Shown in pieces: positions 55,797 through 63,914 of a stretch of 64,000 nt of DNA. The notes under the pieces were generated by a model. The model was given only the letters and a program-made list of their open reading frames with translations, ran no database searches and was not told the origin of the DNA. Source of the DNA: Iningainema tapete BLCC-T55 (lineage in GTDB: Bacteria; Cyanobacteriota; Cyanobacteriia; Cyanobacteriales; Nostocaceae); contig NZ_JACXAE010000067.1 in NCBI RefSeq assembly GCF_014698965.1, forward strand, positions 1 through 64,000, written 5' to 3'. The position numbers were made by a program, and so were the translations under genes. Within the stretch, counting starts at the first letter, position 1. Each line of letters begins with the position of its first letter.

Positions 55797-56360
55797 TTAA
55801 CTCTGCTGCGACAATGCCGCTTCTTTATCGCGCCGACGTTTTTTAGCATAGAGTTGGATAGTAGCCGCCATAGCAATCACCAAACCAACAATACCCCAAG
55901 CAGTAATATCAGTAGGTAGATTATTCTTAAATACAGCAAGCAGCACAATTACCACCAGCATCACAGTAGGCGCTTCATTCAAAGCACGTAACTGCTGACT
56001 ACCCCAAGCACACTGATCCTCTGCCAACTGCTTCATCAAACGCTTGCAGTAATGGTGATAGCCAATCAAAAGGACGACAAAAAGTAGTTTAACATGCAAC
56101 CAAGGTTCTTTCAACACCTGTGGTTCAGTAGTCAGTAAACCGATCGCCATAGCTACCGTCACCAACATTCCTGGAGTAGTAATGATACTATAAAGACGCT
56201 GTTCCATAACTTGGTACTGCTTCTTCAGAATTGTACGTGCTGGTTCTGGTTCTTCATTAGCTTCAACGTGATAGATAAAAAGACGTACCAAATAGAACAA
56301 ACCAGCAAACCAAACAACAATACCAACAAGGTGAAATGCTTTAAACCAGGAATAAGCCAT
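55797..56360 (-). CDS. hemJ: Protoporphyrinogen oxidase HemJ
   Basis: This 187-residue membrane protein converts protoporphyrinogen IX to protoporphyrin IX in heme and chlorophyll synthesis. It has the HemJ layout: four or five helices, the N-terminal AFHLVGIVVWFAGLFYLVRLFIYH with the conserved His of the heme-binding pair, MEQRLYSIITTPGM, WLHVKLLFVVLLIGYHHYC, and LRALNEAPTVMLVVIVLLAVF. It is in the same direction as the downstream-located psbQ and ThiO genes but in a separate spacer. It is the main protoporphyrinogen oxidase in most cyanobacteria. Confidence 0.94.
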   Translation of the reverse strand: MAYSWFKAFHLVGIVVWFAGLFYLVRLFIYHVEANEEPEPARTILKKQYQVMEQRLYSIITTPGMLVTVAMAIGLLTTEPQVLKEPWLHVKLLFVVLLIGYHHYCKRLMKQLAEDQCAWGSQQLRALNEAPTVMLVVIVLLAVFKNNLPTDITAWGIVGLVIAMAATIQLYAKKRRRDKEAALSQQS

Positions 56361-56435
56361 GAATCTGTAACTCCAAGTGCCTTTGTAGTATTTAAAACAC
56401 AGATAAACACAAATTCACACTGATAAATCATCTGT

Positions 56436-56463
56436 GTTCATCTGTGTCCATCTGTGGTTAATT
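56436..56463. repeat. CATCTGTGTTCATCTGTGG repeat
   Basis: CATCTGTGTTCATCTGTGTC followed by CATCTGTGGTTAA is the same simple repeat as at 12613-12647, in the other orientation. Confidence 0.6.
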
Positions 56464-56494
56464 TTAAAGAAATCAAAGCTACACAAATCTATTG

Positions 56495-57343
56495 TCAAGA
56501 ACTAGAACAACGCACAAACGGCAAAAGATCTTGCAAAATCGTTTCGTGGTAATGTTCTTGAGGATAATGCCCAACGTTGTTAAGTTTAATTAACTCTCCT
56601 TGAGGTAGGGAATTGACAAAACTTTCTGCCACATCTACACTTAACCAAGGGTCATTCATTCCCCAAGAAACTAAAACTGGTTTTTGCCAACCTTTAAAGC
56701 CAGATTCAATTTCTGTCATAGCTGCTTTTAATTGAAAATTGCGCACCGTAGCAAGCAAACCTCGCCCCGCAGCAGAACTTTTTAAAAATGGTTTACGGTA
56801 AACATCCAAATCAGCATCATTTATACGGTAACGGCTACCACCTTCTAGGGTACGATCAACTAGTAGAGGATCTTGAGTGATCATTTCCCCAGCTAAAGGT
56901 AAACCCATTTGCTGAATTTGCCAAGGTAACTTTGCCCCACTGGAAACAGGTGTATTTAGTATAGCTATGTTGGCAATTTGTTCTGGGTGACGTAAGGCAT
57001 ATTGTAATCCCACCGAACCTAAGAATCCTTGTACAACTAGGGAAAAATGTTTGAGTTCTAAGGCTTGGATAAATTCGGCTATTGCTGTGATAAAAGCATC
57101 GGGAGTGTAAGCAAAATCTCTTTTTTCTGGTTTTGATGAAAAGCCAAATCCAATCCAATCTGGTGCGATCGCTCTTGTCCCTTGTTGTGCTAATGCTGGT
57201 AATATGTTACGCCAACTGTAACTTTGTGATGGTAAGCCATGCAGCAATAGTACAGGTAGCAAGTCACTTGTACCTATTGGAGTGGCTTCGCGGTAAAACC
57301 ATTCTAGTGAATTGAGTTTAAGTTTGTTTTCTGTAACTGACAT
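56495..57343 (-). CDS. Alpha/beta-fold hydrolase
   Basis: This 282-residue cytosolic hydrolase of the haloalkane dehalogenase or epoxide hydrolase-like group has the oxyanion motif LLLHGLPSQSYSWRN and the nucleophile elbow region LVVQGFLGSVGLQYAL, where V-Q-G-F-L-G replaces the usual Sm-x-Nu-x-Sm with Phe at the nucleophile position. The acid (GMNDPWLSVD) and His (NVGHYPQEHYHE) are present. The missing nucleophile makes ordinary esterase activity doubtful. It may act in a different chemistry, such as a cofactor-free reaction. Single gene. Confidence 0.82.
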   Translation of the reverse strand: MSVTENKLKLNSLEWFYREATPIGTSDLLPVLLLHGLPSQSYSWRNILPALAQQGTRAIAPDWIGFGFSSKPEKRDFAYTPDAFITAIAEFIQALELKHFSLVVQGFLGSVGLQYALRHPEQIANIAILNTPVSSGAKLPWQIQQMGLPLAGEMITQDPLLVDRTLEGGSRYRINDADLDVYRKPFLKSSAAGRGLLATVRNFQLKAAMTEIESGFKGWQKPVLVSWGMNDPWLSVDVAESFVNSLPQGELIKLNNVGHYPQEHYHETILQDLLPFVRCSSS

Positions 57344-57359
57344 TGGAATTAAAGAAGAA

Positions 57360-57473
57360 AGGCAGAGGGCAGAGGGCAGAGGGCAGAAGGAAAAAATTAT
57401 GAAGGGATTTAGACTCCTTGGGAATTAAGGACAAATCGCTCCTTCTGCCTCCTGCCTCCTGCCTCCTGCCTTC
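57360..57473. repeat. Inverted GGCAGAGGGCAG / CTCCTGCCTCCTGCC repeats
   Basis: AGGCAGAGGGCAGAGGGCAG (57360-57390) and its approximate reverse complement CCTTCTGCCTCCTGCCTCCT (57440-57473) flank 49 bases, giving an imperfect hairpin with arms of about 31 bases between the ThiO and hydrolase genes. Confidence 0.75.
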
Positions 57474-57474
57474 T

Positions 57475-58659
57475 TCAATTGGTATTGTTAGAGATCATCT
57501 CACGAATTGCGATCGCTGTGGCAGGTGCGAGTAAAACGCCGTTGCGATAGTGTCCGGTGGCGAGGAGGACGTTATTATATCCTGGGAGTTTATCAATAAT
57601 TGGGGCGGGGCGTTTTTCTGGGCGGGGACGCAATCCTGACCATGTACGAATTGTAGTGGCAAATGCTAAGTCTGGACAATAGGTTAGAGCTTGTTGTTTG
57701 ACGGATTCTAGCAATTGAATGTCTTTTGGTATTTCCATTGTGTCGGAGGGAAATTCAACTGTTGCGCCCACCCAGTAATTTCCACCTCCGACGGGTACTA
57801 TGTGGACATCATTACCTGTGATTACTGGTTGAAAGTCAGGATTTCCTAACGGATAATTTAGCCTTAAGTGCAATGCTTGTCCTAGTACAGGGCGGATATC
57901 CACTATCTGGTTTAATTGTGTCGTTAATGCGTGGGAACCCAATCCTGCTGCAATTACAAACCAATCTGCGGCGATTTTTCCCTCTGTTGAAAGTACCTGA
58001 GTCAGATTTACCTCTCCCCTACTCCCCTCCTCCCCTACTCCCCTACTCAAGAGATCCCCCACTCCGCCCAAAACATCAACCCCAAATTTGAATGTCACAC
58101 CCTGCTGCTTTGCTGCTTCAACTAAAGCCAATGTTAGTGCTGTGGGATCTACTTGGCGATCGCTTGGAGAGTATACAGCACTAGTAATTTCTTCGTCATC
58201 TATCTGAGGACAGATTTGCTGAAGTTTTGCCTTGGACCAAATTTCCAGAGGTAAACCTTGAGCCTGCCGAACTTCAACTAACTTCTCCCACTTAGAAATC
58301 TCTTCAAGCCCCCCTTCATAAGGGGGGTTGGGGGGTGCTTGCCCCCCTTGTAAAGAGGGGTTGGAGGGTAACAGTAGCATGAGAATGCCCTGCCGATTGA
58401 AAGGGATATGAAGTCCACTTTTAGCTTCTAGTTCGGGAATCAAGGTTTCATAGCGTTGAATGCTAGTGTGTCGCATTCGCCAAGCATTACCTTTGATTTT
58501 ATGGCTAATGACACCCATCAAAACGCCTAGCGCCGCGCCTGTAGAAGCTTGTGCGGGTGGTTGTTTGTCCACAACCGTAATTTTTAAACCTTTGACTTGG
58601 CATAATTCATAGGCAACCGCCGCCCCAACTACACCACAACCGATGATGACTACATTCAT
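57475..58659 (-). CDS. FAD-dependent amino-acid oxidase (ThiO/DAAO type)
   Basis: This 394-residue flavoprotein has the FAD Rossmann motif VVIIGCGVVGAAVAYELCQ, the D-amino-acid oxidase core (VDPTALTLALVEAAKQQGV, WFVIAAGLGSHAL) and the C-terminal RTWSGLRPRPEKRPAPIID with ATGHYRNGVLLAPATA. In many cyanobacteria ThiO makes iminoglycine for thiamine thiazole synthesis; glycine or another amine is the likely substrate. Two repeat insertions are in frame: near residues 98-115 (SLQGGQAPPNPPYEGGL) and near 205-220 (LLSRGVGEEGSRGE). These extend the protein over its relatives. It starts 56 bases after the psbQ stop region. Confidence 0.88.
   Translation of the reverse strand: MNVVIIGCGVVGAAVAYELCQVKGLKITVVDKQPPAQASTGAALGVLMGVISHKIKGNAWRMRHTSIQRYETLIPELEAKSGLHIPFNRQGILMLLLPSNPSLQGGQAPPNPPYEGGLEEISKWEKLVEVRQAQGLPLEIWSKAKLQQICPQIDDEEITSAVYSPSDRQVDPTALTLALVEAAKQQGVTFKFGVDVLGGVGDLLSRGVGEEGSRGEVNLTQVLSTEGKIAADWFVIAAGLGSHALTTQLNQIVDIRPVLGQALHLRLNYPLGNPDFQPVITGNDVHIVPVGGGNYWVGATVEFPSDTMEIPKDIQLLESVKQQALTYCPDLAFATTIRTWSGLRPRPEKRPAPIIDKLPGYNNVLLATGHYRNGVLLAPATAIAIREMISNNTN
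58013..58060. repeat. In-frame CTACTCCCC repeat in the oxidase gene
   Basis: The DNA CCCCTACTCCCCTCCTCCCC and following units repeat within the coding sequence and encode a Gly/Ser/Glu-rich loop (LSRGVGEEGSRG). The same kind of unit is a common intergenic repeat. Confidence 0.65.
58306..58372. repeat. In-frame CCCCCCTT/AAGGGGGG repeat in the oxidase gene
   Basis: AAGCCCCCCTTCATAAGGGG and GCCCCCCTTGTAAAGAGGGG make adjacent stem-loops. They encode SLQGGQAPPNPPYEGG, a Pro/Gly-rich insertion in the oxidase, and keep the frame. Confidence 0.75.
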
Positions 58660-58714
58660 AGCAAGCGTAAAAAAGAAAGAAGAAATTTTTATCTTCTTTC
58701 TTCATTATTAACTC

Positions 58715-59182
58715 TTAACTTGCTTGTGATTGAGTAGTGGTTTGGGGAAGTAGTTTGAGAAATTTGTCAATATCCGCAAAAGCTTTTTCGGAATTATTCA
58801 GGGCAGATATTTTGTTAGCTGTATCAGCCGCAGAATCAATTTTAACTAAGTCGTCAAACAACTCCCGCGCTACTTTACGTGCTGCGGTTTGATCCCGTTC
58901 GAGAAGATTGGCACTGAGGTAATTCATTGATAGCCTTGCTTCTGCCATGGGACCATGTATAAAGTTGCCCACCTTGATCCATTGTTGGGTTTGGATGAGT
59001 TGCTGTAATTCCGAAGCGCGATCGCGTACAGCTAAAATATTTGGTACATATTCCTGAATCTTCTCCAACTGAGCAGTAGTGTAGGTTGGAGGTGCTTTCG
59101 CAGTGGTAGGATTACCACAACTAATCAGGAATGTTGCCAACAAAACTAGAATCAGTGACAAAAATGAGCGTTGACGCGCCAT
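58715..59182 (-). CDS. psbQ: Photosystem II lipoprotein PsbQ (CyanoQ)
   Basis: This 155-residue lipoprotein is one of the lumenal extrinsic proteins that stabilise the oxygen-evolving complex. It has a lipoprotein signal peptide with the lipobox LISC (lipid-carrying Cys22), a Pro/Thr-rich linker, and a four-helix bundle with QEYVPNILAVRDRASELQQLI, NFIHGPMAEARLSMNYLSANLL and LFDDLVKIDSAADT, as in cyanobacterial PsbQ. The tail TTTQSQAS is Ser/Thr-rich. A strong hairpin (59250-59287) lies about 70 bases upstream. Length is normal. Confidence 0.93.
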   Translation of the reverse strand: MARQRSFLSLILVLLATFLISCGNPTTAKAPPTYTTAQLEKIQEYVPNILAVRDRASELQQLIQTQQWIKVGNFIHGPMAEARLSMNYLSANLLERDQTAARKVARELFDDLVKIDSAADTANKISALNNSEKAFADIDKFLKLLPQTTTQSQAS

Positions 59183-59249
59183 ATGCTGAAATTATTTATT
59201 AGAGTAATTAACAGTGTCATTTTAGATCGCAAGGGTATTTTATCGTTCT

Positions 59250-59287
59250 TGCTAGCAACGGATTTTGCTGAAAATCCGTCGCTAGCA
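59250..59287. repeat. Hairpin upstream of psbQ
   Basis: TGCTAGCAACGGATTTT and AAAATCCGTCGCTAGCA form a 17-base stem with one mismatch around GCTG. It lies 68 bases upstream of the psbQ start, possibly in its leader. Confidence 0.8.
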
Positions 59288-59439
59288 CCCAAATATTTTC
59301 CATTAAAAGAGGAATGGACGCATCGAAACGGAAAATTTTCAGTATAATTACTCAATATGTTCATCAGCTAAACAGCATTCTGGCGGTTTTTCTCTGCTCA
59401 CATCTAAAATTCGTCGATCCCAAAATAGGAGTATTTTTC

Positions 59440-59880
59440 GTGAACGCAGCTGAGATGGCAACAAACCTTGAATTCGCCAGCAAAATTGCTACAGTAGTTA
59501 ATCTATTTAAATTCGAGTTCCCTGATGCAAAGTCAGATCTCAAACCGTGGAAAAACGATCCGCAAACCAGGGAGTTAGTCGATCCAGATTCAATAGATAT
59601 AGGCTTTCACTTTCCGGGAATCAGCAAATCTTGGCGCAGCCGTAGTATCTTGATTCAAATCCGTTTTTACCAAGACGAACTCAATAATTCACGTCGTGCT
59701 ATCGGTGTGGAGATAGCTGGCTTTAACCATCTGGGCGAACAGTGGCGACTTTCTACAGTGGAAAACTGGCAAGTTGTTGGTGCAACACAGCCAGCACTAG
59801 AAGTCAAGGAAAAGCTAAAACAGTTTTGCCAAAAAGTACTGGAAGTTTTTAATACTGATTCGGTGTTTGGGGAAGGTTAA
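59440..59880 (+). CDS. Protein of unknown function
   Basis: I do not recognise a family for this 146-residue soluble protein. GTG 59440 has AGGAG 8 bases upstream and is preferred over the far upstream in-frame ATG 59314. It includes VVNLFKFEFPDAKSDLKPWKNDPQTRELVDPDSIDIGFHFPG and SRSILIQIRFYQDELNNSRRAIGVEIAGF; the alternating hydrophobic pattern suggests a small alpha/beta domain. Such proteins are found in several Nostocales next to psbQ, as I recall, but no function is known. It is divergent from psbQ. Confidence 0.65.
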   Translation: MNAAEMATNLEFASKIATVVNLFKFEFPDAKSDLKPWKNDPQTRELVDPDSIDIGFHFPGISKSWRSRSILIQIRFYQDELNNSRRAIGVEIAGFNHLGEQWRLSTVENWQVVGATQPALEVKEKLKQFCQKVLEVFNTDSVFGEG

Positions 59881-59937
59881 TGGCTAATTGCTAATGGCTA
59901 ATTGCAATGAACAATTAGCCATTAACCATTAGCCTTA
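59880..59937. repeat. AATGGCTAATTGC heptamer array
   Basis: TGGCTAATTGCTAATGGCTA and CATTAACCATTAGCC units fill the spacer between the convergent genes and touch both ends. Confidence 0.75.
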
Positions 59938-60332
59938 CAGCTACCATCAGGGCAGTAGGTAGATTCGTAGGTACTGGAACGTTTACCAAATAGGGTATAG
60001 CGGTTGTCGCGGATTTGTTCGTAAATGCGATCGCCTACCCATTTTACTCCAGGTAAAGCACGGTAAGTTTCTACAACTACATTACCAGCTGGTAATAATC
60101 GCCCAATTTCTTCAGCTGCTGCACTACCTTGCCAACGCCTTTGGGGATCGTTCGCATCTAGTAAAATCACACCCAACTCACAATTAGCAGATGTAATTCC
60201 CCATTGAGAGAGTGACTGCTCATCTTGCATAGGAATGTAACGAAATAACTTACCCTGGTCTAGAGTTTCCAACAGTTGTACAAAGGTAACGCAGAGGTTA
60301 CAATTACCGTCATAGATAACGTAGTAATTCAT
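59922..60332 (-). CDS. DCC-family (DUF393) thiol-disulfide oxidoreductase-like protein
   Basis: This 136-residue protein has the DUF393 signature YDGNCNLCVTFVQLLETLD (thioredoxin-like CxxC in DGxCxxC), QSLSQWGI, GVILLDAND, and a tail with TYESTYCPDGSC. DCC proteins are predicted thiol-disulfide oxidoreductases. ATG 60332 is used; the TTG at 60338 is less likely. The C-terminal end overlaps the repeat array at 59880-59937. Confidence 0.87.
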   Translation of the reverse strand: MNYYVIYDGNCNLCVTFVQLLETLDQGKLFRYIPMQDEQSLSQWGITSANCELGVILLDANDPQRRWQGSAAAEEIGRLLPAGNVVVETYRALPGVKWVGDRIYEQIRDNRYTLFGKRSSTYESTYCPDGSCKANG

Positions 60333-60475
60333 CAGCAATTTATTTGTAGGTATAAGCTACCAACAGGTATTTTACAAAAATTATAATTATAAAAACAAAA
60401 ATTCCATCTATCGGTAGAGAGTTGGCGCTGGTGAACTAATATTTGTAAACTTGATGAGAAGATTCAGGTACGATC

Positions 60476-61057
60476 ATGAGCGAGAACAAGCAATCAACAC
60501 GCCTTCACCCCACCCGCATTGACATTCCCGCAGAAGCGCGTTCTCAGATTATTGCAGTTTTAAACCAGACTTTAGCTGCTAGTTTGGATCTAAAAACTCA
60601 GACAAAGCAGGCTCACTGGAATGTCAAGGGCAAAGACTTCTTCCAGTTGCACGAAATGTTTGATGAAATCGCTGGCGAATTGGAAGAATTCATCGATATG
60701 TTCGCCGAAAGGATTACAGCTTTGGCTGGATACGCATATGGCACAGCTCGTATGGCAGCAGCGAATTCAATCCTGCCCGAATATCCTGTTGATATTTTAG
60801 AAGGAATGGATCATGTAACCGCTTTAGCGGATCGCTTTGCACCTTATGCTAAGCACCTGAGAGAAGCGATTGACAAAACTGACGAATTGGGTGATGCTGA
60901 CACAGCAGACCTCTACACCGAAGTTTCTCGTACTATTGATAAGCGTCTGTGGTTCTTAGAAGCCCATTTGCAAGTCTCTGAAATGAAAGGAGAAAATGGC
61001 TCTGGAAATGGTGGAACAGCTACTGCTAAAACTCCTGAAAAAGCTGGTGTAAGATAA
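60476..61057 (+). CDS. Dps-family ferritin-like DNA-protection protein
   Basis: This 193-residue Dps protein forms dodecamers that oxidise and store iron with H2O2 and protect DNA. The dinuclear ferroxidase ligands between subunits are visible: AHWNVKGKDFFQLHEMFDEIAGELEEFIDMFAERI (His, then Asp and Glu). The N-terminal tail is charged. The C-terminal tail is extended and Gly/Ala-rich (GENGSGNGGTATAKTP). A TGAGCGAGAAC start context and a hairpin past the stop (61072) indicate a single gene. Confidence 0.93.
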   Translation: MSENKQSTRLHPTRIDIPAEARSQIIAVLNQTLAASLDLKTQTKQAHWNVKGKDFFQLHEMFDEIAGELEEFIDMFAERITALAGYAYGTARMAAANSILPEYPVDILEGMDHVTALADRFAPYAKHLREAIDKTDELGDADTADLYTEVSRTIDKRLWFLEAHLQVSEMKGENGSGNGGTATAKTPEKAGVR

Positions 61058-61071
61058 GCACAGATCCCCAC

Positions 61072-61104
61072 AGATCCCCGACTTCTCTAAGAAGTCGGGG
61101 ATCT
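61072..61104 (+). terminator. Hairpin after dps
   Basis: Arms AGATCCCCGACTTC and GAAGTCGGGGATCT around TCTAA lie 15 bases past the dps stop. It is the third member of the GATCCCCGAC hairpin family. A partial extra copy of the left arm lies just before it. Confidence 0.78.
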
Positions 61105-61127
61105 AGGTATGAGAGAGAAAAACCAAG

Positions 61128-63890
61128 ATGGTAGGAAAACGCTTCTACTTGGGAGTATGTCACTTTTTAGCCAACACCCTCAAGGGTGTGGCTACACGTA
61201 CAAAGTTTGCCAGCTCCGGCTTTAAATTTATAGCCGGAGCTGGCAGGCTTCGCACAATTAGCCTCACACGAATAGGGTGTGGGCGGGCGTATTACAAAAC
61301 TTATTTCCTACTGACGCTAGTAACAGTTTTTATAGTTTTGATCATTTCACCTGTTCTGGGACAATCTCAAGTGACTGTTCCAGTTCAGAGTTTGTCTAAA
61401 TCACAAGAAAGTTTACAAGATTTATTACAACAGGGTAAAGTACTGTTTGAAGCGGGACGGTTAGTAGAAGCGCAAGCAGTTTTGCAAAAGGTATCTCAAC
61501 AGTATCAGGTGTTGGGAGACAAGCTTAGGCAAGCAATGACTTTGAGTAATCTTGCTTTGGTTTATCAGCAACGTGGAATGTTTGCTGAAGCTAATAAAGC
61601 AATTAATAACAGTTTACAACTACTGGGCACTCATTCCAAACAACACTTGCAAGTTCAAGCTCAAACGCTTGAGATTCAAGGATCGCTGCAATTAGAGCAA
61701 GGACAAGCTGAGGTAGCTTTAAAAACATGGCAGCGAGCTATCGATACTTATACTCAAATTGGTGACAAAAGTGGCATGACTCGCAGTCGTATTAATCAAG
61801 CACAGGCTTTGCAGGTACTGGGATTCTACCGTCGTGCTTTGACAAGTTTGACTGAACTAAGTAATGATTTGCAATCTCAGCCAGATTCTTTAACTAAAGT
61901 TGTCGAGTTGCGATCGCTGGGTGATACACTTCAGTTAACCGGAGATTTGGATAAATCCCGTCAAGTTCTGCTCAAAAGCCTGGAACTTGCTCAAAGGTTG
62001 AAATACACTCCAGAAATTAGTGCAACGCTACTGAGTTTGGGAAATACTGCCAGACTTCAGCAAGATTACCAGGGTGCGATCGCGTTCTATCATCAGGTAA
62101 TTGCCACCAATCCTGCACCACTCACCAAAGTCCAAGCTCAAATTAATCTTATTAATGTATTAATTAAGACTAATAAAGCAGCAATAATACCATCTATTTT
62201 AACGCAAATAGAAACAGAAATAGAGAAACTCCCCCTAAGTCAGGTAGCAGTTTATGCCAGAGTTCATCTGGCTCAGAGCTTGATGAAAGAGTGTGTAGGG
62301 GCACGGCAGTGCCGTGCCCCTACAGATCGATATTCAACACCTGAAAAAATTGCTCAATTGCTTGCTACAGGAGTTCAACAAGCGAAAGCGCTGGGTGATA
62401 AGCGAGCAGAATCTTATGCTCTAGGAACTTTGGGAAAACTGTATGAGCAGGAAAAACAATGGAAGAATGCCCAAAAGCTCACACAGCAGGCACTTGTGTT
62501 GGCGCAATTGGTGAATGCACCGGATATCGCCTATAATTGGCATTGGCAAATGGGACGCTTGCTCAAACAGCAGGGCAATATTCCAGCGGCAATTGCTGCC
62601 TATGATGCGGCTTATGAAGAGTTGCAGTCGATCAGAAGCGATCTTGTTGCAGTTAATCGAGATGTTCAGTTTTCATTTAGGGAAAGTGTAGAACCAGTTT
62701 ACCGCGAATCTGTAGCATTGCTGTTACAACCACGAGGAGAAAAGCTGAGCGAAAAAACATTAGACAAAGCTAGGCAAAGAATTGAAGCACTCCAGCTAGC
62801 AGAATTAGATAACTTCTTTCGGGAAGCCTGCTTGAATGTGACAAAGGTTGTATTAGACAAAGTGGTAGAGCAAGATAGTCCCACCACTGCCGTTATTTAT
62901 CCAATTATTTTACCAGACCAATTACAAGTCATTGTCAAAATTCCCAAGCTTCCTTTGCGCCATTTCTCGGTCAATAAATCTCAGACGGAAGTGGAAAATA
63001 TTTTAGGGCAACTGCGGCAGTACTTGAATGAACCTGACACAATTGAAGAAGTTCAATCTCTGTCTCTACAACTATATAGTTGGCTGATTCAACCAATTGA
63101 CTCTGAGTTACAACGCAGCAAAGTCAACACTTTAGTTTTTGTTCTGGATGGGGCGTTGCGAAGTGTACCAATGGCGTCACTTTATGACGGTAAGCAGTAT
63201 CTGATTGAGAAATATGCTGTGGCTTTAAATCTGGGACTACAATTACAGACACCCAAGCCTTTAACACAGCAAAAGTTGCAGGTACTTGCTGGGGGATTGG
63301 TGCAACCGCCACCCAATTTTCCACAGTTTCCACCTCTACCGGAAATTATATCTGAGTTTAACTTGATTGCTCGCTCAGGAGTTTCAACTACAAAACTTTT
63401 AAACCAAAATTTTACAAGTAAGACACTGCAAGGTAAGATTAATGCCTCTGGGTTTAATGTGGTTCACTTGGCAACCCACGGACAGTTTAGTTCTCGTTCT
63501 GAAGATACATTTATTTTGACTGCGGATGGTCCAATTAATGTGAGCGATTTTGATTTGCTTTTGCGCCGTCGAGATGAAACACGCCCAGAAGCTATAGAAA
63601 TGCTCGTCTTGAGTGCTTGTCAGACAGCAGCAGGAGATAATCGGGCAACTCTCGGTTTGGCAGGGGTAGGTATACGTGCAGGTGCAAGGAGTACACTGGC
63701 GAGTCTATGGAATGTGGGCGATCGCTCCACGGCAATTTTAATGGGAGAGTTCTATCGTGAGTTGACAACTGCCAAAGTCACAAAAGCGGAAGCTCTACGT
63801 CGCGCTCAAGTGACACTTTTACAAAAATATCCCAACTACAGTCGTCCTGGTTATTGGGCTGCTTACGTTCTAATTGGTAACTGGTTGTAG
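61128..63890 (+). CDS. TPR-CHAT caspase-like protein
   Basis: This 920-residue exported or membrane-anchored protein has one N-terminal hydrophobic segment (FLLTLVTVFIVLIISPVLGQ, about residues 60-80), TPR repeats from about 95 to 560 (ALVYQQRGMFAEANKAI, TLGKLYEQEKQWKNAQKL) and a C-terminal CHAT domain. The catalytic dyad is His784 in HLATHGQF and Cys831 in LSACQTA. CHAT proteases are caspase-like cysteine peptidases, often in prokaryotic cell-death or stress systems. Palindromic repeats are in frame at 61169-61290, inside the N-terminal region, and at 62295-62323. The stop TAG belongs to a palindrome. Confidence 0.9.
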   Translation: MVGKRFYLGVCHFLANTLKGVATRTKFASSGFKFIAGAGRLRTISLTRIGCGRAYYKTYFLLTLVTVFIVLIISPVLGQSQVTVPVQSLSKSQESLQDLLQQGKVLFEAGRLVEAQAVLQKVSQQYQVLGDKLRQAMTLSNLALVYQQRGMFAEANKAINNSLQLLGTHSKQHLQVQAQTLEIQGSLQLEQGQAEVALKTWQRAIDTYTQIGDKSGMTRSRINQAQALQVLGFYRRALTSLTELSNDLQSQPDSLTKVVELRSLGDTLQLTGDLDKSRQVLLKSLELAQRLKYTPEISATLLSLGNTARLQQDYQGAIAFYHQVIATNPAPLTKVQAQINLINVLIKTNKAAIIPSILTQIETEIEKLPLSQVAVYARVHLAQSLMKECVGARQCRAPTDRYSTPEKIAQLLATGVQQAKALGDKRAESYALGTLGKLYEQEKQWKNAQKLTQQALVLAQLVNAPDIAYNWHWQMGRLLKQQGNIPAAIAAYDAAYEELQSIRSDLVAVNRDVQFSFRESVEPVYRESVALLLQPRGEKLSEKTLDKARQRIEALQLAELDNFFREACLNVTKVVLDKVVEQDSPTTAVIYPIILPDQLQVIVKIPKLPLRHFSVNKSQTEVENILGQLRQYLNEPDTIEEVQSLSLQLYSWLIQPIDSELQRSKVNTLVFVLDGALRSVPMASLYDGKQYLIEKYAVALNLGLQLQTPKPLTQQKLQVLAGGLVQPPPNFPQFPPLPEIISEFNLIARSGVSTTKLLNQNFTSKTLQGKINASGFNVVHLATHGQFSSRSEDTFILTADGPINVSDFDLLLRRRDETRPEAIEMLVLSACQTAAGDNRATLGLAGVGIRAGARSTLASLWNVGDRSTAILMGEFYRELTTAKVTKAEALRRAQVTLLQKYPNYSRPGYWAAYVLIGNWL
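61169..61290. repeat. Palindrome cluster inside the CHAT gene's N-terminus
   Basis: Three palindromes lie in frame: TAGCCAACACCCT/AGGGTGTGGCTA (61169-61193), GCCAGCTCCGGCT/AGCCGGAGCTGGC (61209-61244) and an imperfect GCCTCACAC/GTGTGGGC (61261-61283). They encode about 40 extra residues (LANTLKGVATRTKFASSGFK...) between MVGKRFYLG and the membrane segment YFLLTLVTV. Confidence 0.78.
62295..62323. repeat. In-frame GTAGGGGCACGGC palindrome in the CHAT gene
   Basis: GTAGGGGCACGGC and GCCGTGCCCCTAC form a perfect palindrome of 29 bases. It is read in frame as VGARQCRAPT within a TPR linker. Confidence 0.85.
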
Positions 63891-63914
63891 AGACGCGAAA
63901 TTTCGCGTCTCTAC
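63887..63914. repeat. TAGAGACG-type palindrome at the CHAT stop
   Basis: The arms GTAGAGACGCGAAA and TTTCGCGTCTCTAC form a perfect palindrome. Its TAG (63888-63890) is the CHAT stop codon, as in glgX. It is the same variant as at 48865. Confidence 0.9.
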
